From an uncultured Burkholderiales bacterium (GTDB lineage Bacteria > Pseudomonadota > Gammaproteobacteria > Burkholderiales > Burkholderiaceae_C), in assembly GCA_903886485.1 (NCBI GenBank), contig CAISMH010000011.1:62001-126000 (forward strand): 64,000 nt of DNA. The letters are read 5' to 3'. A program made the position numbers and the translations under genes. Positions within the stretch are counted from its first letter, which is position 1, and the number at the start of each line of letters is the position of its first letter. The notes under the pieces were generated by a model. That model made no database searches, was not told the origin of the DNA, and saw only the letters and a program-made list of their open reading frames with translations. Shown in pieces: positions 10,433-18,181 of the stretch.

Positions 10433-11692
10433 GGTGAACACAGTCAGCACGCCGGTGTAGCCGTGTAAAGCTTGGTGAGCGATTTCGCCGCCCGCAAAGA
10501 AGCCCACCAATGGCACGTCGCCCAATGCGCGACGGATGATGTGCATCTCGGCACTCGGGCCGCCAAAGTGAGGGCCACCGCGCCCTGCACAGCTCACATA
10601 AATCGCGCCAGCCATGCGTCGTGCAGGATGCGGATTGAGCGTGGTCTCGGCATTCAAAGCGCTCGCCAGTTCAGCCGTCATTTCCTCCGGCTCTAAGGCC
10701 TCACGCACCTCGGCGCAAATACGCGTCAAGTCGGCACGCGCGGCGGCTGCGTTGCGCTGACAAAACGTCAGGCGCATGCCCACCTCAACCGGCTGGGCAA
10801 CGGCCACAGCGTCACGCGCAGGGTCGATGCCAATGATGTGGCGCACCATGACTGCGTCGTCAAATTCACCCGTACGTCTGACCGCAGGGTCATGCTCGGG
10901 GGCTAAACCCACCAGCGTGGCACGCACTTTGGCGATGGCAGGCTGGGTGTTGCTGAGGCGGATTTGCAAGTCACGCTCCAACACATGCAACGCCGGCTCG
11001 TCGTCTAAGGCGAGCACCACGTGGTTGTCAGCGGCAGTGATGGTGTGAACTTTGGCAATCGGCAAACATCCTTGGGTCACGCGGGACACCAAGGACACCT
11101 CGGCATCAAACGCAACGCCGCTCAAACCACCATGGAACACGCCTGTGGCTTTGCCCTGCCCCGCGATATTGCCGTCACCCTTGAGGGCGAATTGCACCAC
11201 ATCGGCGCGGCTGGCCGCGAGGCCGCCAAACACATAGCCACTGGCCGTGCGTTGGGCCAACTCAGCGATCAAATCAGGCACATCGGGTGTTTGTGCATCG
11301 GCATGCAGCAAGGCGGTGTGTGGCACAAAAACACTGCTGGTGGTGCCTGCTTGCGCCAACGGGGCCACGCCGCTGAAGACGCGGTAGTGCTCGGGCGCGA
11401 TGTCACACAGCATCACACTCAGCGCAGGCTCATCAAAGTACTCCACATTGTTGGCCGCAATGCCCACACCTACGGTGCCCACCCAGTCCGTGACTTCTGG
11501 CAACTCGGCACTCAGGTGCGACAAGATGGCTGGCGCATCTTGGGCATAACGGTCCGTGATGTAGAGCAGGCCTAAGTGCGGCGCACTGGCGTAATCCGGC
11601 AGCGCCATGTGCGCACGCAACTGCGCGAGCACCAAGCCTGCGGCCATCTCCCACTGAGGGTGCGTGGCATGACCGTAGGGAAAAAGTTTCAT
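10421..11692 (-). CDS. FIST-domain sensory protein
   Basis: A 423-residue cytosolic protein with no signal peptide or membrane helix. Its order matches FIST-N plus FIST-C, a predicted small-ligand sensor domain found in bacterial signalling proteins: the N-terminal half has LGLLYITDRYAQDAPAILSHL and GCVGVG-like GTVGVGIAAN, and the C-terminal half ends with AGAIYVSCAGRGG, then FFAGGEIAHQALHGYTGVLTVF. Most FIST domains are described next to signalling modules; here it stands alone. Its start overlaps the stop of the phaM-like gene (ATGA, 11689-11692), so the two are translated from one message. Ligand and output are unknown. Confidence 0.85.
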   Translation of the reverse strand: MKLFPYGHATHPQWEMAAGLVLAQLRAHMALPDYASAPHLGLLYITDRYAQDAPAILSHLSAELPEVTDWVGTVGVGIAANNVEYFDEPALSVMLCDIAPEHYRVFSGVAPLAQAGTTSSVFVPHTALLHADAQTPDVPDLIAELAQRTASGYVFGGLAASRADVVQFALKGDGNIAGQGKATGVFHGGLSGVAFDAEVSLVSRVTQGCLPIAKVHTITAADNHVVLALDDEPALHVLERDLQIRLSNTQPAIAKVRATLVGLAPEHDPAVRRTGEFDDAVMVRHIIGIDPARDAVAVAQPVEVGMRLTFCQRNAAAARADLTRICAEVREALEPEEMTAELASALNAETTLNPHPARRMAGAIYVSCAGRGGPHFGGPSAEMHIIRRALGDVPLVGFFAGGEIAHQALHGYTGVLTVFTTEA

Positions 11693-12345
11693 CGTTTAGA
11701 TTTTGCAGTGGGTTGACGCGCGGAAGCTTTACGCGCAACGGTTTTGCGAGCCGCAGGCTTCTTGGCAGCGGGCTTGGCGGCCGAGGTCGATGCGTGGGCG
11801 TGCGCGCGATCAGCCATGTCTTTCATGGCATGGGTGGCAATGTGTTGGAACTGGTCGGTCAACGCACCCCACCAATGAGACGGATCAACACTCGCTGCTG
11901 CAGCTTTTTTGCTGCGCGGCTTGTTGGCTTTGGGCTTTGGCGCTGCAGGGTCGCCGCTTTGGTGTGCAGGCCCTTCATCCGCAGCCTGAGCTTGCGTGAA
12001 GGTGTACGAAGGCTTCGTGGACTCAGCAGCTGCCGCTTGGGGCTTGACCTTGAGCGAGTCGGCCAAGTCATTGAAGCTCATGTTCATGCCCTTCAAGGTG
12101 TTGAGCGTCATGCGCTGCACCTCTAGGGCTTGGATGGTGGCGCCCACCGCTTTGCTGTTTTGCTCCAACCAAAACTGAACGGTTTTGAGTTCTTGAATGC
12201 GTTTTTCAAGCTCCTCTGGGTCCAGTGTGGGGGCAACCCAACCAGGCGCAGCAGAGGCCGTGGTGCCGCCTGCAGGTGTGAGATTTTTTAAAAAATCAAA
12301 ACCTGGAACGAACTTGGTGAAATCAAAACCGGCAGGGTTGGTCAT
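11689..12345 (-). CDS. phaM: PhaM-like polyhydroxybutyrate granule regulator
   Basis: A 218-residue protein that starts FDFTKFVPGFDFLKNL and has a helical segment near residues 40-95 (PEELEKRIQELKTVQFWLEQN, QALEVQRMTLNTLK). This is the PhaM pattern described in Ralstonia, where it activates PHA synthase and tethers granules to the nucleoid. The C-terminal 40 residues are PAAKK/AARK-type repeats, like histone H1 tails, that fit DNA binding. A low-complexity Ala/Lys linker joins the parts. The ATG at 12345 has AGGAG 8 nt upstream. It is the first gene of a two-gene unit with the FIST protein. No PHA synthase gene lies in the window. Confidence 0.85.
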   Translation of the reverse strand: MTNPAGFDFTKFVPGFDFLKNLTPAGGTTASAAPGWVAPTLDPEELEKRIQELKTVQFWLEQNSKAVGATIQALEVQRMTLNTLKGMNMSFNDLADSLKVKPQAAAAESTKPSYTFTQAQAADEGPAHQSGDPAAPKPKANKPRSKKAAAASVDPSHWWGALTDQFQHIATHAMKDMADRAHAHASTSAAKPAAKKPAARKTVARKASARQPTAKSKR

Positions 12346-12379
12346 GTTTGTCTCCTGTGTGTGTAAGACGCATTAAACC

Positions 12380-12417
12380 AAACCCGAGTCCACGCTTGGC
12401 TGAGGGACTCAGGGTTT
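12380..12417 (-). terminator. Terminator of the copper operon
   Basis: AAACCCGAGTCC (12380-12391) pairs with GGACTCAGGGTTT (12405-12417) with one bulged base, giving a 12-bp stem; on the minus strand it is followed by a T-rich stretch. It starts inside the last codons of the PCuAC gene. Confidence 0.7.
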
Positions 12418-12903
12418 GTGATCGTCGTGGTGATGTTCGCTGTGGTCGTGGCTAGGCATGGCGGGTGGCTGCATGCCAACCAACACTTTCAGCGCCACGG
12501 TCGACTTCACGCCTTTGGCGTCTTGCAAGGTGAGGGTCAGCGGCAAGGTGGTGTCTTTGACCAACGGTGCTTTCAAGTCCATCAACATCACGTGGTAGCT
12601 GCCGGGCTTGAGCTCGACCGCTTTGCCTGCGGGCAGGTCTAGGCCGTTGGGCAAAGCGGCCATCTTCATCACTTCTTTTTCCATTTTCATTTCGTGAATC
12701 TCGGCCACCCCCGCGACGGGGCTGCTGACGCCCACCAATTTGGCGTTGTCTTTGGATGTGATGACCATGAATGCGCCCGAGGCTTTTTGTCCTTGGACGG
12801 TGGCACGCGCCCACGCGTCGGTGACGGTGACGTTTTGCGCGAAGGCGCTGACGGCGCATACAGCGGTGAGTGCAGCGGTGATGAAGTGTTTAGCAAATTT
12901 CAT
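12409..12903 (-). CDS. Periplasmic copper chaperone PCu(A)C
   Basis: A 164-residue exported Cu(I) chaperone of the family that supplies the CuA site of cytochrome oxidase. The signal peptide is MKFAKHFITAALTAVCAVSAFAQ. The metal-binding pattern is HEMKMEKEVMKM, then HVM 22 residues later, very close to the family motif H(M)x10Mx21HxM. The tail (SHDHSEHHHDDHKP) is a second His-rich metal binder. The ATG at 12903 has AAGGAG upstream; an in-frame extension of 18 codons lacks support. It is the last gene of the copper cluster. Confidence 0.92.
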   Translation of the reverse strand: MKFAKHFITAALTAVCAVSAFAQNVTVTDAWARATVQGQKASGAFMVITSKDNAKLVGVSSPVAGVAEIHEMKMEKEVMKMAALPNGLDLPAGKAVELKPGSYHVMLMDLKAPLVKDTTLPLTLTLQDAKGVKSTVALKVLVGMQPPAMPSHDHSEHHHDDHKP

Positions 12904-12919
12904 AAAAACTCCTTGGGGG

Positions 12920-13465
12920 TTAATGGTGGTGTTCGTGTTCGGGTGCTGGCTGCACATCCAACAAAGCCGCAGGCCATTTCAAACCGCGCGTGGATATGCC
13001 ATTGGAGGGGATTTCTGACCAGTCATTTTGACCGCTCTCGCAGGTCTGCAAAATCTTGATCCACATCGGACCCACGCGATCTGGCAATCGGCCCATGAAG
13101 GCGAATTCGTCAAATTGATCATCGGGTAATGCAGCCTCATGACTAGCAGCTGTCCAACGCACTTCAACCACATCATCGGTCACGGTTTTGCCGTGGCTGT
13201 TGTAGGGCGTGGTGAGTTTTGCCTTGCGCGTAGCAATGGTCCACCCAGCTTTGGGCTGAGGCTTGGCCCCTTGAAAACCTAGGGGCACTTGCACGACAAG
13301 ACTGTGCGTTGACGAGCCATTGCAGCCATGGCCAACGCGAAGCGTGGCTTTGTAGTAACTGTCAGCAATCGCTTTAGGTTCGGTTAAAACGACGTGTGCT
13401 TGTGCGCAGCCAAACAAGGCGCTGAGTAAAAAGCTGGCCGCTGTGCGTGAAAAAAGGTGTCGCAT
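12920..13465 (-). CDS. DUF1775 (YcnI-like) periplasmic copper-binding protein
   Basis: A 181-residue protein. The signal peptide (RHLFSRTAASFLLSALFGCAQA) would leave mature protein starting HVVLTEPKA; in YcnI-type proteins this exposed N-terminal His helps hold copper. The core has RVGHGCNGSSTHSLVVQVPLGF, typical of the family, and a C-terminal EHEHHH adds metal ligands. The ATG at 13465 is preferred to a TTG five codons upstream. It lies between the TonB receptor and PCuAC genes, the order expected for a copper uptake or delivery operon. A lipoprotein reading of FGCA is possible but the lipobox is poor. Confidence 0.88.
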   Translation of the reverse strand: MRHLFSRTAASFLLSALFGCAQAHVVLTEPKAIADSYYKATLRVGHGCNGSSTHSLVVQVPLGFQGAKPQPKAGWTIATRKAKLTTPYNSHGKTVTDDVVEVRWTAASHEAALPDDQFDEFAFMGRLPDRVGPMWIKILQTCESGQNDWSEIPSNGISTRGLKWPAALLDVQPAPEHEHHH

Positions 13466-13493
13466 GTGAATTGCTTTCAAGTTCTATCGTTGT

Positions 13494-15782
13494 TCAGAAG
13501 TTGTATTTCAAATGACCAATGAAGGTGCGTTGTGGAAATGGGTGATACATGAAGTAATTGCGGTTGTTCAAGTTATCTACGCCCAACGATGCCGTGAGGT
13601 TTTTATCCACCTTGTAGCGGGCCTTGATGTCAAACAAGGTGAAGCCTTCGAAGCCTTGATAGGTGTTTGGATTCACATCGTTGTTGTCAATGGTGGAGTA
13701 GAACTGCTTTTGATAACTCCCGCCCAAAGAGATCGACAGCTTTTCATCTGGACGATAGGTGGCAACAAACTTCACGCGCAATGGCGAGACACCTGGGGTT
13801 TTATTACCCACGACCGACTTGGCTGAATTCGTTCCGTAGCCATAGCCCTCATTGGCTGCAATGACGGAATCAACCCGGGTGATGGCAAAGAATAAATCGA
13901 TTTGTTTAGAAATGAATTTTTCAACATTGCTGCTCAACTCCACGCCGCGCGAACGGACCTTGGCCACATTCATCCAATAGCTGTACAAGCCGTTGGGCTG
14001 AGCGGGATTGACATAACCGTATTGGGAAATCAACGCATCTTTTGTATCTTCCGCAAAGAACGAAGCCCGATAGTTCACGCTATCTACGCTTTTGGAATAC
14101 GCAGCCTCAAATGCATTGACGTTTTCGGGCTTGATGATGCCGGGGTTGGGTGAATAAGCCCAAGGGCTACCAACGCCACCCGAACAACCCGTTGTGCATG
14201 TCGTCACGTTGTAAAGCTCACCCACCGTCGGAAAACGATAGGCATTGGCGAGCGAGAGGTTGAGCAAGCCGCCGTCCTTCAAATCAAGCAGGGTGGCCAA
14301 TTTGGGTGAGAAGTGGTTGGCAGTGACTGTGGGTTGATTGCGTGCATCTAAATTGCTTGCAAACACGCCTCCATCATGTGAAGTCCAAGCTTCGTAACGT
14401 CCACCGACGGTATAGCGAACATTGTCCGAGGCTTTGTACGCATCTTGTGCCCACACGGCTTTGGTTTCGCTGATGCCTTGGGCCAGCGCATTCAGTGAAG
14501 CGGCCGAATTGCTGTTTTGCCAGTCCTGCACAGAGTTTGTGGTGTTGTTCAACTTGGCAAAGTCTTGGTGATAACCAAAGCTCAACTGGTGCGCTGGAGC
14601 TTCGACGGGGCGATAAATAGCCTTGGCATCGAAATTAGTCCAGTTCGTACCGGACATGTTGCGCACCTGCCCCTCTTTACCAGCGACATTGTTCACGGCA
14701 GAACCATCGTTGTTTAAATAGCCCGCTGTTCGTTGGACATCGTTGACATAGCGCACGTTGGACAAGTTCAGTTCGTAGTCCCACGCACCACGCGTATCAG
14801 ACTTCAAGCCCACGCCATTCACCCAATGCTCTTGCTTGTATCCGTAAACGCCAGCGGCAAGCGTCGTACAAGGGCCAGCGCCTGAGGCGCAAAAACCATT
14901 GGACATGTATGTCTGTGAGGATGAATCCGTGTTGCCCATGAAAACGCCGGAGCTCAGTGAGAGTTGCGTGTCTCGGTTGAGATCCAACTTCAATTTGGCA
15001 TTCACGTTGTCGCTGACACCCTGCAAAAACGTGGTGGCGCCCAAGTAATACCCGCCGTTGGTGCCATCTTTTTTGATATAGGGGTAAGGTGTCGCCGTTG
15101 AACCTGTCGCAAAAGCTCTTGGCTGGGTATTGGCATCTTGATGGTTGAACAAGAGACGCCATGACATCGCTTCATTTTTACCACCCAACAAGGCTGCCGC
15201 CTGCTTGGTGTTGTACGTGTCATCGGTTTTGAATTGACTGAAGTTTTGAAATGCCTCCGTCACGCTCACGGAGCCCTCAAACTCTTTGGTCGGACGTTTG
15301 GTGGTGATGTCGACCAAGGCGCCCATGGCGTTACCCGAATAAGCTGCAGAAAAAGGGCCATACATCACGTCGATACGGTCAATTTCCTCTGGCGACACCA
15401 CAAACCATTTAGGCGGGCCGTAGTTGTTATCGTTGTACAACTGACTGGAAATGGGCATGCCATCGACTGTGATGATGCTTTTTGCGCTGTAAGAGACGCC
15501 CCAAATTCGAGTCGCCAGTGTTGCGCCCCCAAAATCTGCCGAATCGCGTTTTCTCACCATCAAGCTGGGCATGTATTTCAATGCGTCTGGCGTATCGATG
15601 ATGTTCACTGTTTCAGAAATTTTTTCTGCGGTGGTGCTTTCGACCGTGTTGGGCATCTGATATTTTTGTGCCGCTGTTCTATCCGCGGTGACTTCAATGG
15701 ATTGCATGCCCGTGTCTGCAAATACTTGGCCATCTATTGATAAAGCAATCAGTGCGATGAGCGTGTGTCTTAATTTTTTCAT
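13494..15782 (-). CDS. TonB-dependent outer-membrane receptor, probably for copper
   Basis: A 762-residue receptor. It has a signal peptide (MKKLRHTLIALIALSIDGQVFA), then a plug domain to about residue 170 with SIEVTAD near the N-terminus (TonB box region), and VMYGPFSAAYSGNAMGALVDITTK. A 22-stranded barrel follows, ending LKYNF. A Cys pair-rich loop (TTCTTGCSGG) and another with CASGAGPC are present; their role is unknown. The substrate is inferred from neighbours: DUF2946 before it, DUF1775 and PCuAC after it, all copper-linked. An iron or other metal ligand cannot be excluded. Confidence 0.85.
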   Translation of the reverse strand: MKKLRHTLIALIALSIDGQVFADTGMQSIEVTADRTAAQKYQMPNTVESTTAEKISETVNIIDTPDALKYMPSLMVRKRDSADFGGATLATRIWGVSYSAKSIITVDGMPISSQLYNDNNYGPPKWFVVSPEEIDRIDVMYGPFSAAYSGNAMGALVDITTKRPTKEFEGSVSVTEAFQNFSQFKTDDTYNTKQAAALLGGKNEAMSWRLLFNHQDANTQPRAFATGSTATPYPYIKKDGTNGGYYLGATTFLQGVSDNVNAKLKLDLNRDTQLSLSSGVFMGNTDSSSQTYMSNGFCASGAGPCTTLAAGVYGYKQEHWVNGVGLKSDTRGAWDYELNLSNVRYVNDVQRTAGYLNNDGSAVNNVAGKEGQVRNMSGTNWTNFDAKAIYRPVEAPAHQLSFGYHQDFAKLNNTTNSVQDWQNSNSAASLNALAQGISETKAVWAQDAYKASDNVRYTVGGRYEAWTSHDGGVFASNLDARNQPTVTANHFSPKLATLLDLKDGGLLNLSLANAYRFPTVGELYNVTTCTTGCSGGVGSPWAYSPNPGIIKPENVNAFEAAYSKSVDSVNYRASFFAEDTKDALISQYGYVNPAQPNGLYSYWMNVAKVRSRGVELSSNVEKFISKQIDLFFAITRVDSVIAANEGYGYGTNSAKSVVGNKTPGVSPLRVKFVATYRPDEKLSISLGGSYQKQFYSTIDNNDVNPNTYQGFEGFTLFDIKARYKVDKNLTASLGVDNLNNRNYFMYHPFPQRTFIGHLKYNF

Positions 15783-15881
15783 TCAACTTTCCTTACATCT
15801 CGGCTGCGGCTCGTCAGTGAAATGACGATGTCAGGCCAACAAATCAGGTCGCGGCTTCAAGCCACGGACCCGCTTTAAAGA

Positions 15882-16238
15882 TCAGAGGGAAAGTGCAGGT
15901 GGCCCACGAGAGGGCAGCGGGGGCGAGGTGAGGGTCGCAATGTGCGCGGCCTCACTCGGCTTGACGGCATGGGCCAGTGGGGAGGGTTGAGTCAACGTTG
16001 TGTTGAACTCGGACGGAGGCGTGAAGATGGGCAGACACAAAGGGCAGTCCATCGTTTTGCCAGAGCTAGGGCTGTCATCGTCGCCCTGCACAACCAGCTT
16101 CACACTGCCTGAGCTGGTGCAGACCAAATCCATGCCATGTGGGTTGACGATGGGCGCGGCCACCGCGACACCGATTGACAACACGAACCAGACGAGCACC
16201 CAGCGCGTGATGTGTATGGCGTGACGTATGGATTGCAT
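15882..16238 (-). CDS. DUF2946-type small exported protein
   Basis: About 118 residues. One hydrophobic segment (WVLVWFVLSIGVAVAA) acts as signal or anchor, followed by the family-like elements DLVCTSSGSVKL and MDCPLC, two cysteine sites that could bind metal. A Pro/Ser-rich tail follows. DUF2946 genes are frequent companions of copper TonB receptors, which fits its place 99 bp upstream of one. The start is uncertain: ATG 16238 gives the normal length, while ATG 16310 would add 24 residues; neither has a strong ribosome-binding site. Function is not established. Confidence 0.75.
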   Translation of the reverse strand: MQSIRHAIHITRWVLVWFVLSIGVAVAAPIVNPHGMDLVCTSSGSVKLVVQGDDDSPSSGKTMDCPLCLPIFTPPSEFNTTLTQPSPLAHAVKPSEAAHIATLTSPPLPSRGPPALSL

Positions 16239-16373
16239 AGACGAATTATCTATCAGCCCGCTACAACCATTCAAAGCGTCTACCTGCTTTAGGTGAAAAC
16301 GTGGATTCATTGACAACGATCAACGAATCTCGAGCAAGTTGAGCGCACCATCAAAGCGAAATATGGAGACTCA

Positions 16374-16739
16374 ATGGATACGCACCACACCCCTGCTTTC
16401 AAGCTAAAACTTGAAACTCAACGCGCTGAGTTGTTGGCACACATTGCCCAACAACGTGGCGGCAAAACCAGCCGTGCCGAAGTGGCCTCAGAGCACTTCG
16501 CCCCAAGCCAAGACTCGCGCGCACAAGTCAACAGCGCACGCGACTTGGAGTTCGCCATCAACGAACACGAAACGGCCGAGTTGACTGCCATTGACGAGGC
16601 TTTGGCCCGTTTGAGCGCGGGCACCTATGGTCATTGCGTGGACTGCGATGCCACGATCCCGCAAGCGCGCCTGAATGCGGCACCCGAAGCGGCCCGCTGC
16701 ATCGGCTGCCAAGAAAAAGCCGAACACAACCACCCCTAA
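16374..16739 (+). CDS. TraR/DksA-family zinc-finger protein
   Basis: 121 residues. A helical coiled-coil stretch (residues about 10-80) is followed by a four-cysteine zinc finger, HCVDC near residue 86 and RCIGC near residue 109. DksA-type proteins enter the RNA polymerase secondary channel and alter transcription with ppGpp. This one is shorter than classical DksA (about 150) and resembles the small DksA/TraR proteins common in Burkholderiales; whether the acidic tip needed for activity is present is unclear, as the coiled-coil tip reads ASEHFAPSQDS. A release-factor-like gene follows 16 bp later, so the two probably share a message. Confidence 0.88.
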   Translation: MDTHHTPAFKLKLETQRAELLAHIAQQRGGKTSRAEVASEHFAPSQDSRAQVNSARDLEFAINEHETAELTAIDEALARLSAGTYGHCVDCDATIPQARLNAAPEAARCIGCQEKAEHNHP

Positions 16740-16755
16740 GAGAGAAAGAAAACAC

Positions 16756-17127
16756 ATGACTACTTTTCACGCCGTTGTTTGGATGGACCACCAAGAAGCC
16801 CACGTGTTGATGTTTGACCATGAACACATGGAGAGCCAACGCGTCAAATCACGCAGCCACCACAAACACCAAGGCAAGCCCAACGAAGTCGCACACCTGT
16901 ATGCCGACATTGCCAAAGCGCTAGAGGGCACGCACGAAGTGTTGGTGACTGGCCCAGGCTTGGCACGCGACGAGTTTCGTGCGTGGTGCACACAACACCA
17001 TGCGCATGTGAACGTGGTGGACAGCATCGCCAGTGACCACCCCACCGATGCGCAAGTGGTGGCCATGGCGCGTCAGTACTTCAAGAAGTTTGACAACATG
17101 GCCGCTGATCCAGCGCACCTGACTTAA
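16756..17127 (+). CDS. eRF1-domain-1-like protein (translational machinery protein)
   Basis: A 123-residue soluble protein beginning TTFHAVVWMDHQEAHVLMFD, then HHKHQGKPNEVAHLYADIAKAL and EVLVTGPGLARDEFRAW. This matches the small bacterial proteins related to domain 1 of archaeal/eukaryal release factor eRF1 and Pelota (baeRF group). The N-terminal fold of those proteins recognises codons or ribosomal RNA; bacterial function is unproven. It is rich in His. The start ATG at 16756 has AGAAAGAAA upstream. It sits 16 bp after the DksA-like gene, which suggests a joint role in stress control of transcription and translation (inference). Confidence 0.7.
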   Translation: MTTFHAVVWMDHQEAHVLMFDHEHMESQRVKSRSHHKHQGKPNEVAHLYADIAKALEGTHEVLVTGPGLARDEFRAWCTQHHAHVNVVDSIASDHPTDAQVVAMARQYFKKFDNMAADPAHLT

Positions 17128-17165
17128 GGCCCATCGCGAACGACGCGTCGCCAAGAAAAAGCGTT

Positions 17166-18170
17166 CTATCCAACCACCGTTTGGTCAATCGCACCGAACA
17201 CGCTTTGGCCGTCTTTGCCTTTGACTTCGATGCGCACGCCATCGCCCGCCTTGAGGTACTGGGTGCTGGCTTTGCCATCGAGCAGCATTTCGATGGCACG
17301 TTTTTCGATCAAGCAGCTCGCGCCCTTAGGCCATTCTTGTTTGCCGTTGCTCTCGACCGGTGCGTTGCTCACCGCGCCGCTGCCAATGACAGCGCCAGCG
17401 CGTACGGGACGCGTTTTGCTGACATGCGCAATCAACTGACCAAAGTGGAACGCCATGTCAGCGCCTGCATCACACATGCCCACCTTGCGGCCGTTGACAG
17501 CCGATTGCACGGTCAAGTGCACGCGGCCGTTGTCCCAAGCATCACCCAGCTCATCCAGCGTGACAGCCACCGGCGCAAACGCGGTGGCGGGCTTGGATTG
17601 CACATGGCCGAAGCCCTTGGGTAATTCATTTTTTGCGACCATGCGCAGCGACACATCGTTGACCAAGGCCACCAAGCGCACCGCCTCTAAGGCATCGTCT
17701 GCCGAGGCGCCCATGGGCACATCGCCGGTGATGACCGCGAGTTCGGCTTCAAAGTCAAGCCCCACAGCGTCGTTGGCGCAATGCATGTCAGCTTGCGCCC
17801 CCACAAAGCTGTCGCCGCTGCCTTGGCTCATCAAGGGGTCGGTTGCCAGCGTGTCATGGGGTAAGTCGATGTCCAGCGCGGTGCGCACCGTGGTGACGTG
17901 GCTCAAATACGCCGAGCCATCCACCCAATGAAAGGCACGCGGCAAGGGGGCCATGCACATGGCGGGATCAAACGGAAAAGCATGTCGTGCTTTGCCGTGG
18001 TTCAAGGTGTCATACAAATCTTGCAGTTGAGGTGCGATGAAGCCCCAATCGTCCAAGGCTTGCTGCATGCGGCTGGCAATGCCCGTCGCATAATGCGCGG
18101 TGCTCAAATCGCGCGACACGACGACCAGTTGTCCGTCACGCGTTCCGTCTTTGTATGTGGCTAATTTCAT
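17166..18170 (-). CDS. Fumarylacetoacetate hydrolase-family protein
   Basis: 334 residues, long for this superfamily and close to fumarylacetoacetase-like or 2-keto-4-pentenoate hydratase-like members. The metal-binding core is GLDFEAELAVITGDVP, with a preceding segment (FVGAQADMHCANDAVG) and a later KPATAFAPVAVTLDELGD. The C-terminus has the conserved GSGAVSN, LIEKRAIEML and YLKAGDGVRIEV. It would cleave a C-C bond in an acyl-pyruvate-type compound with Mg, as in aromatic amino-acid breakdown, but the substrate cannot be read. No homogentisate genes are adjacent. It is divergent from the DUF3108 gene. Confidence 0.88.
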   Translation of the reverse strand: MKLATYKDGTRDGQLVVVSRDLSTAHYATGIASRMQQALDDWGFIAPQLQDLYDTLNHGKARHAFPFDPAMCMAPLPRAFHWVDGSAYLSHVTTVRTALDIDLPHDTLATDPLMSQGSGDSFVGAQADMHCANDAVGLDFEAELAVITGDVPMGASADDALEAVRLVALVNDVSLRMVAKNELPKGFGHVQSKPATAFAPVAVTLDELGDAWDNGRVHLTVQSAVNGRKVGMCDAGADMAFHFGQLIAHVSKTRPVRAGAVIGSGAVSNAPVESNGKQEWPKGASCLIEKRAIEMLLDGKASTQYLKAGDGVRIEVKGKDGQSVFGAIDQTVVG

Positions 18171-18181
18171 GCCACGATTCT

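Noticed and set aside
15783..15881. Possible riboswitch upstream of the TonB receptor
   Set aside because: TonB receptors often have cobalamin riboswitches, but no B12-box-like sequence or conserved fold was seen in these 99 bp, and the neighbours point to copper.
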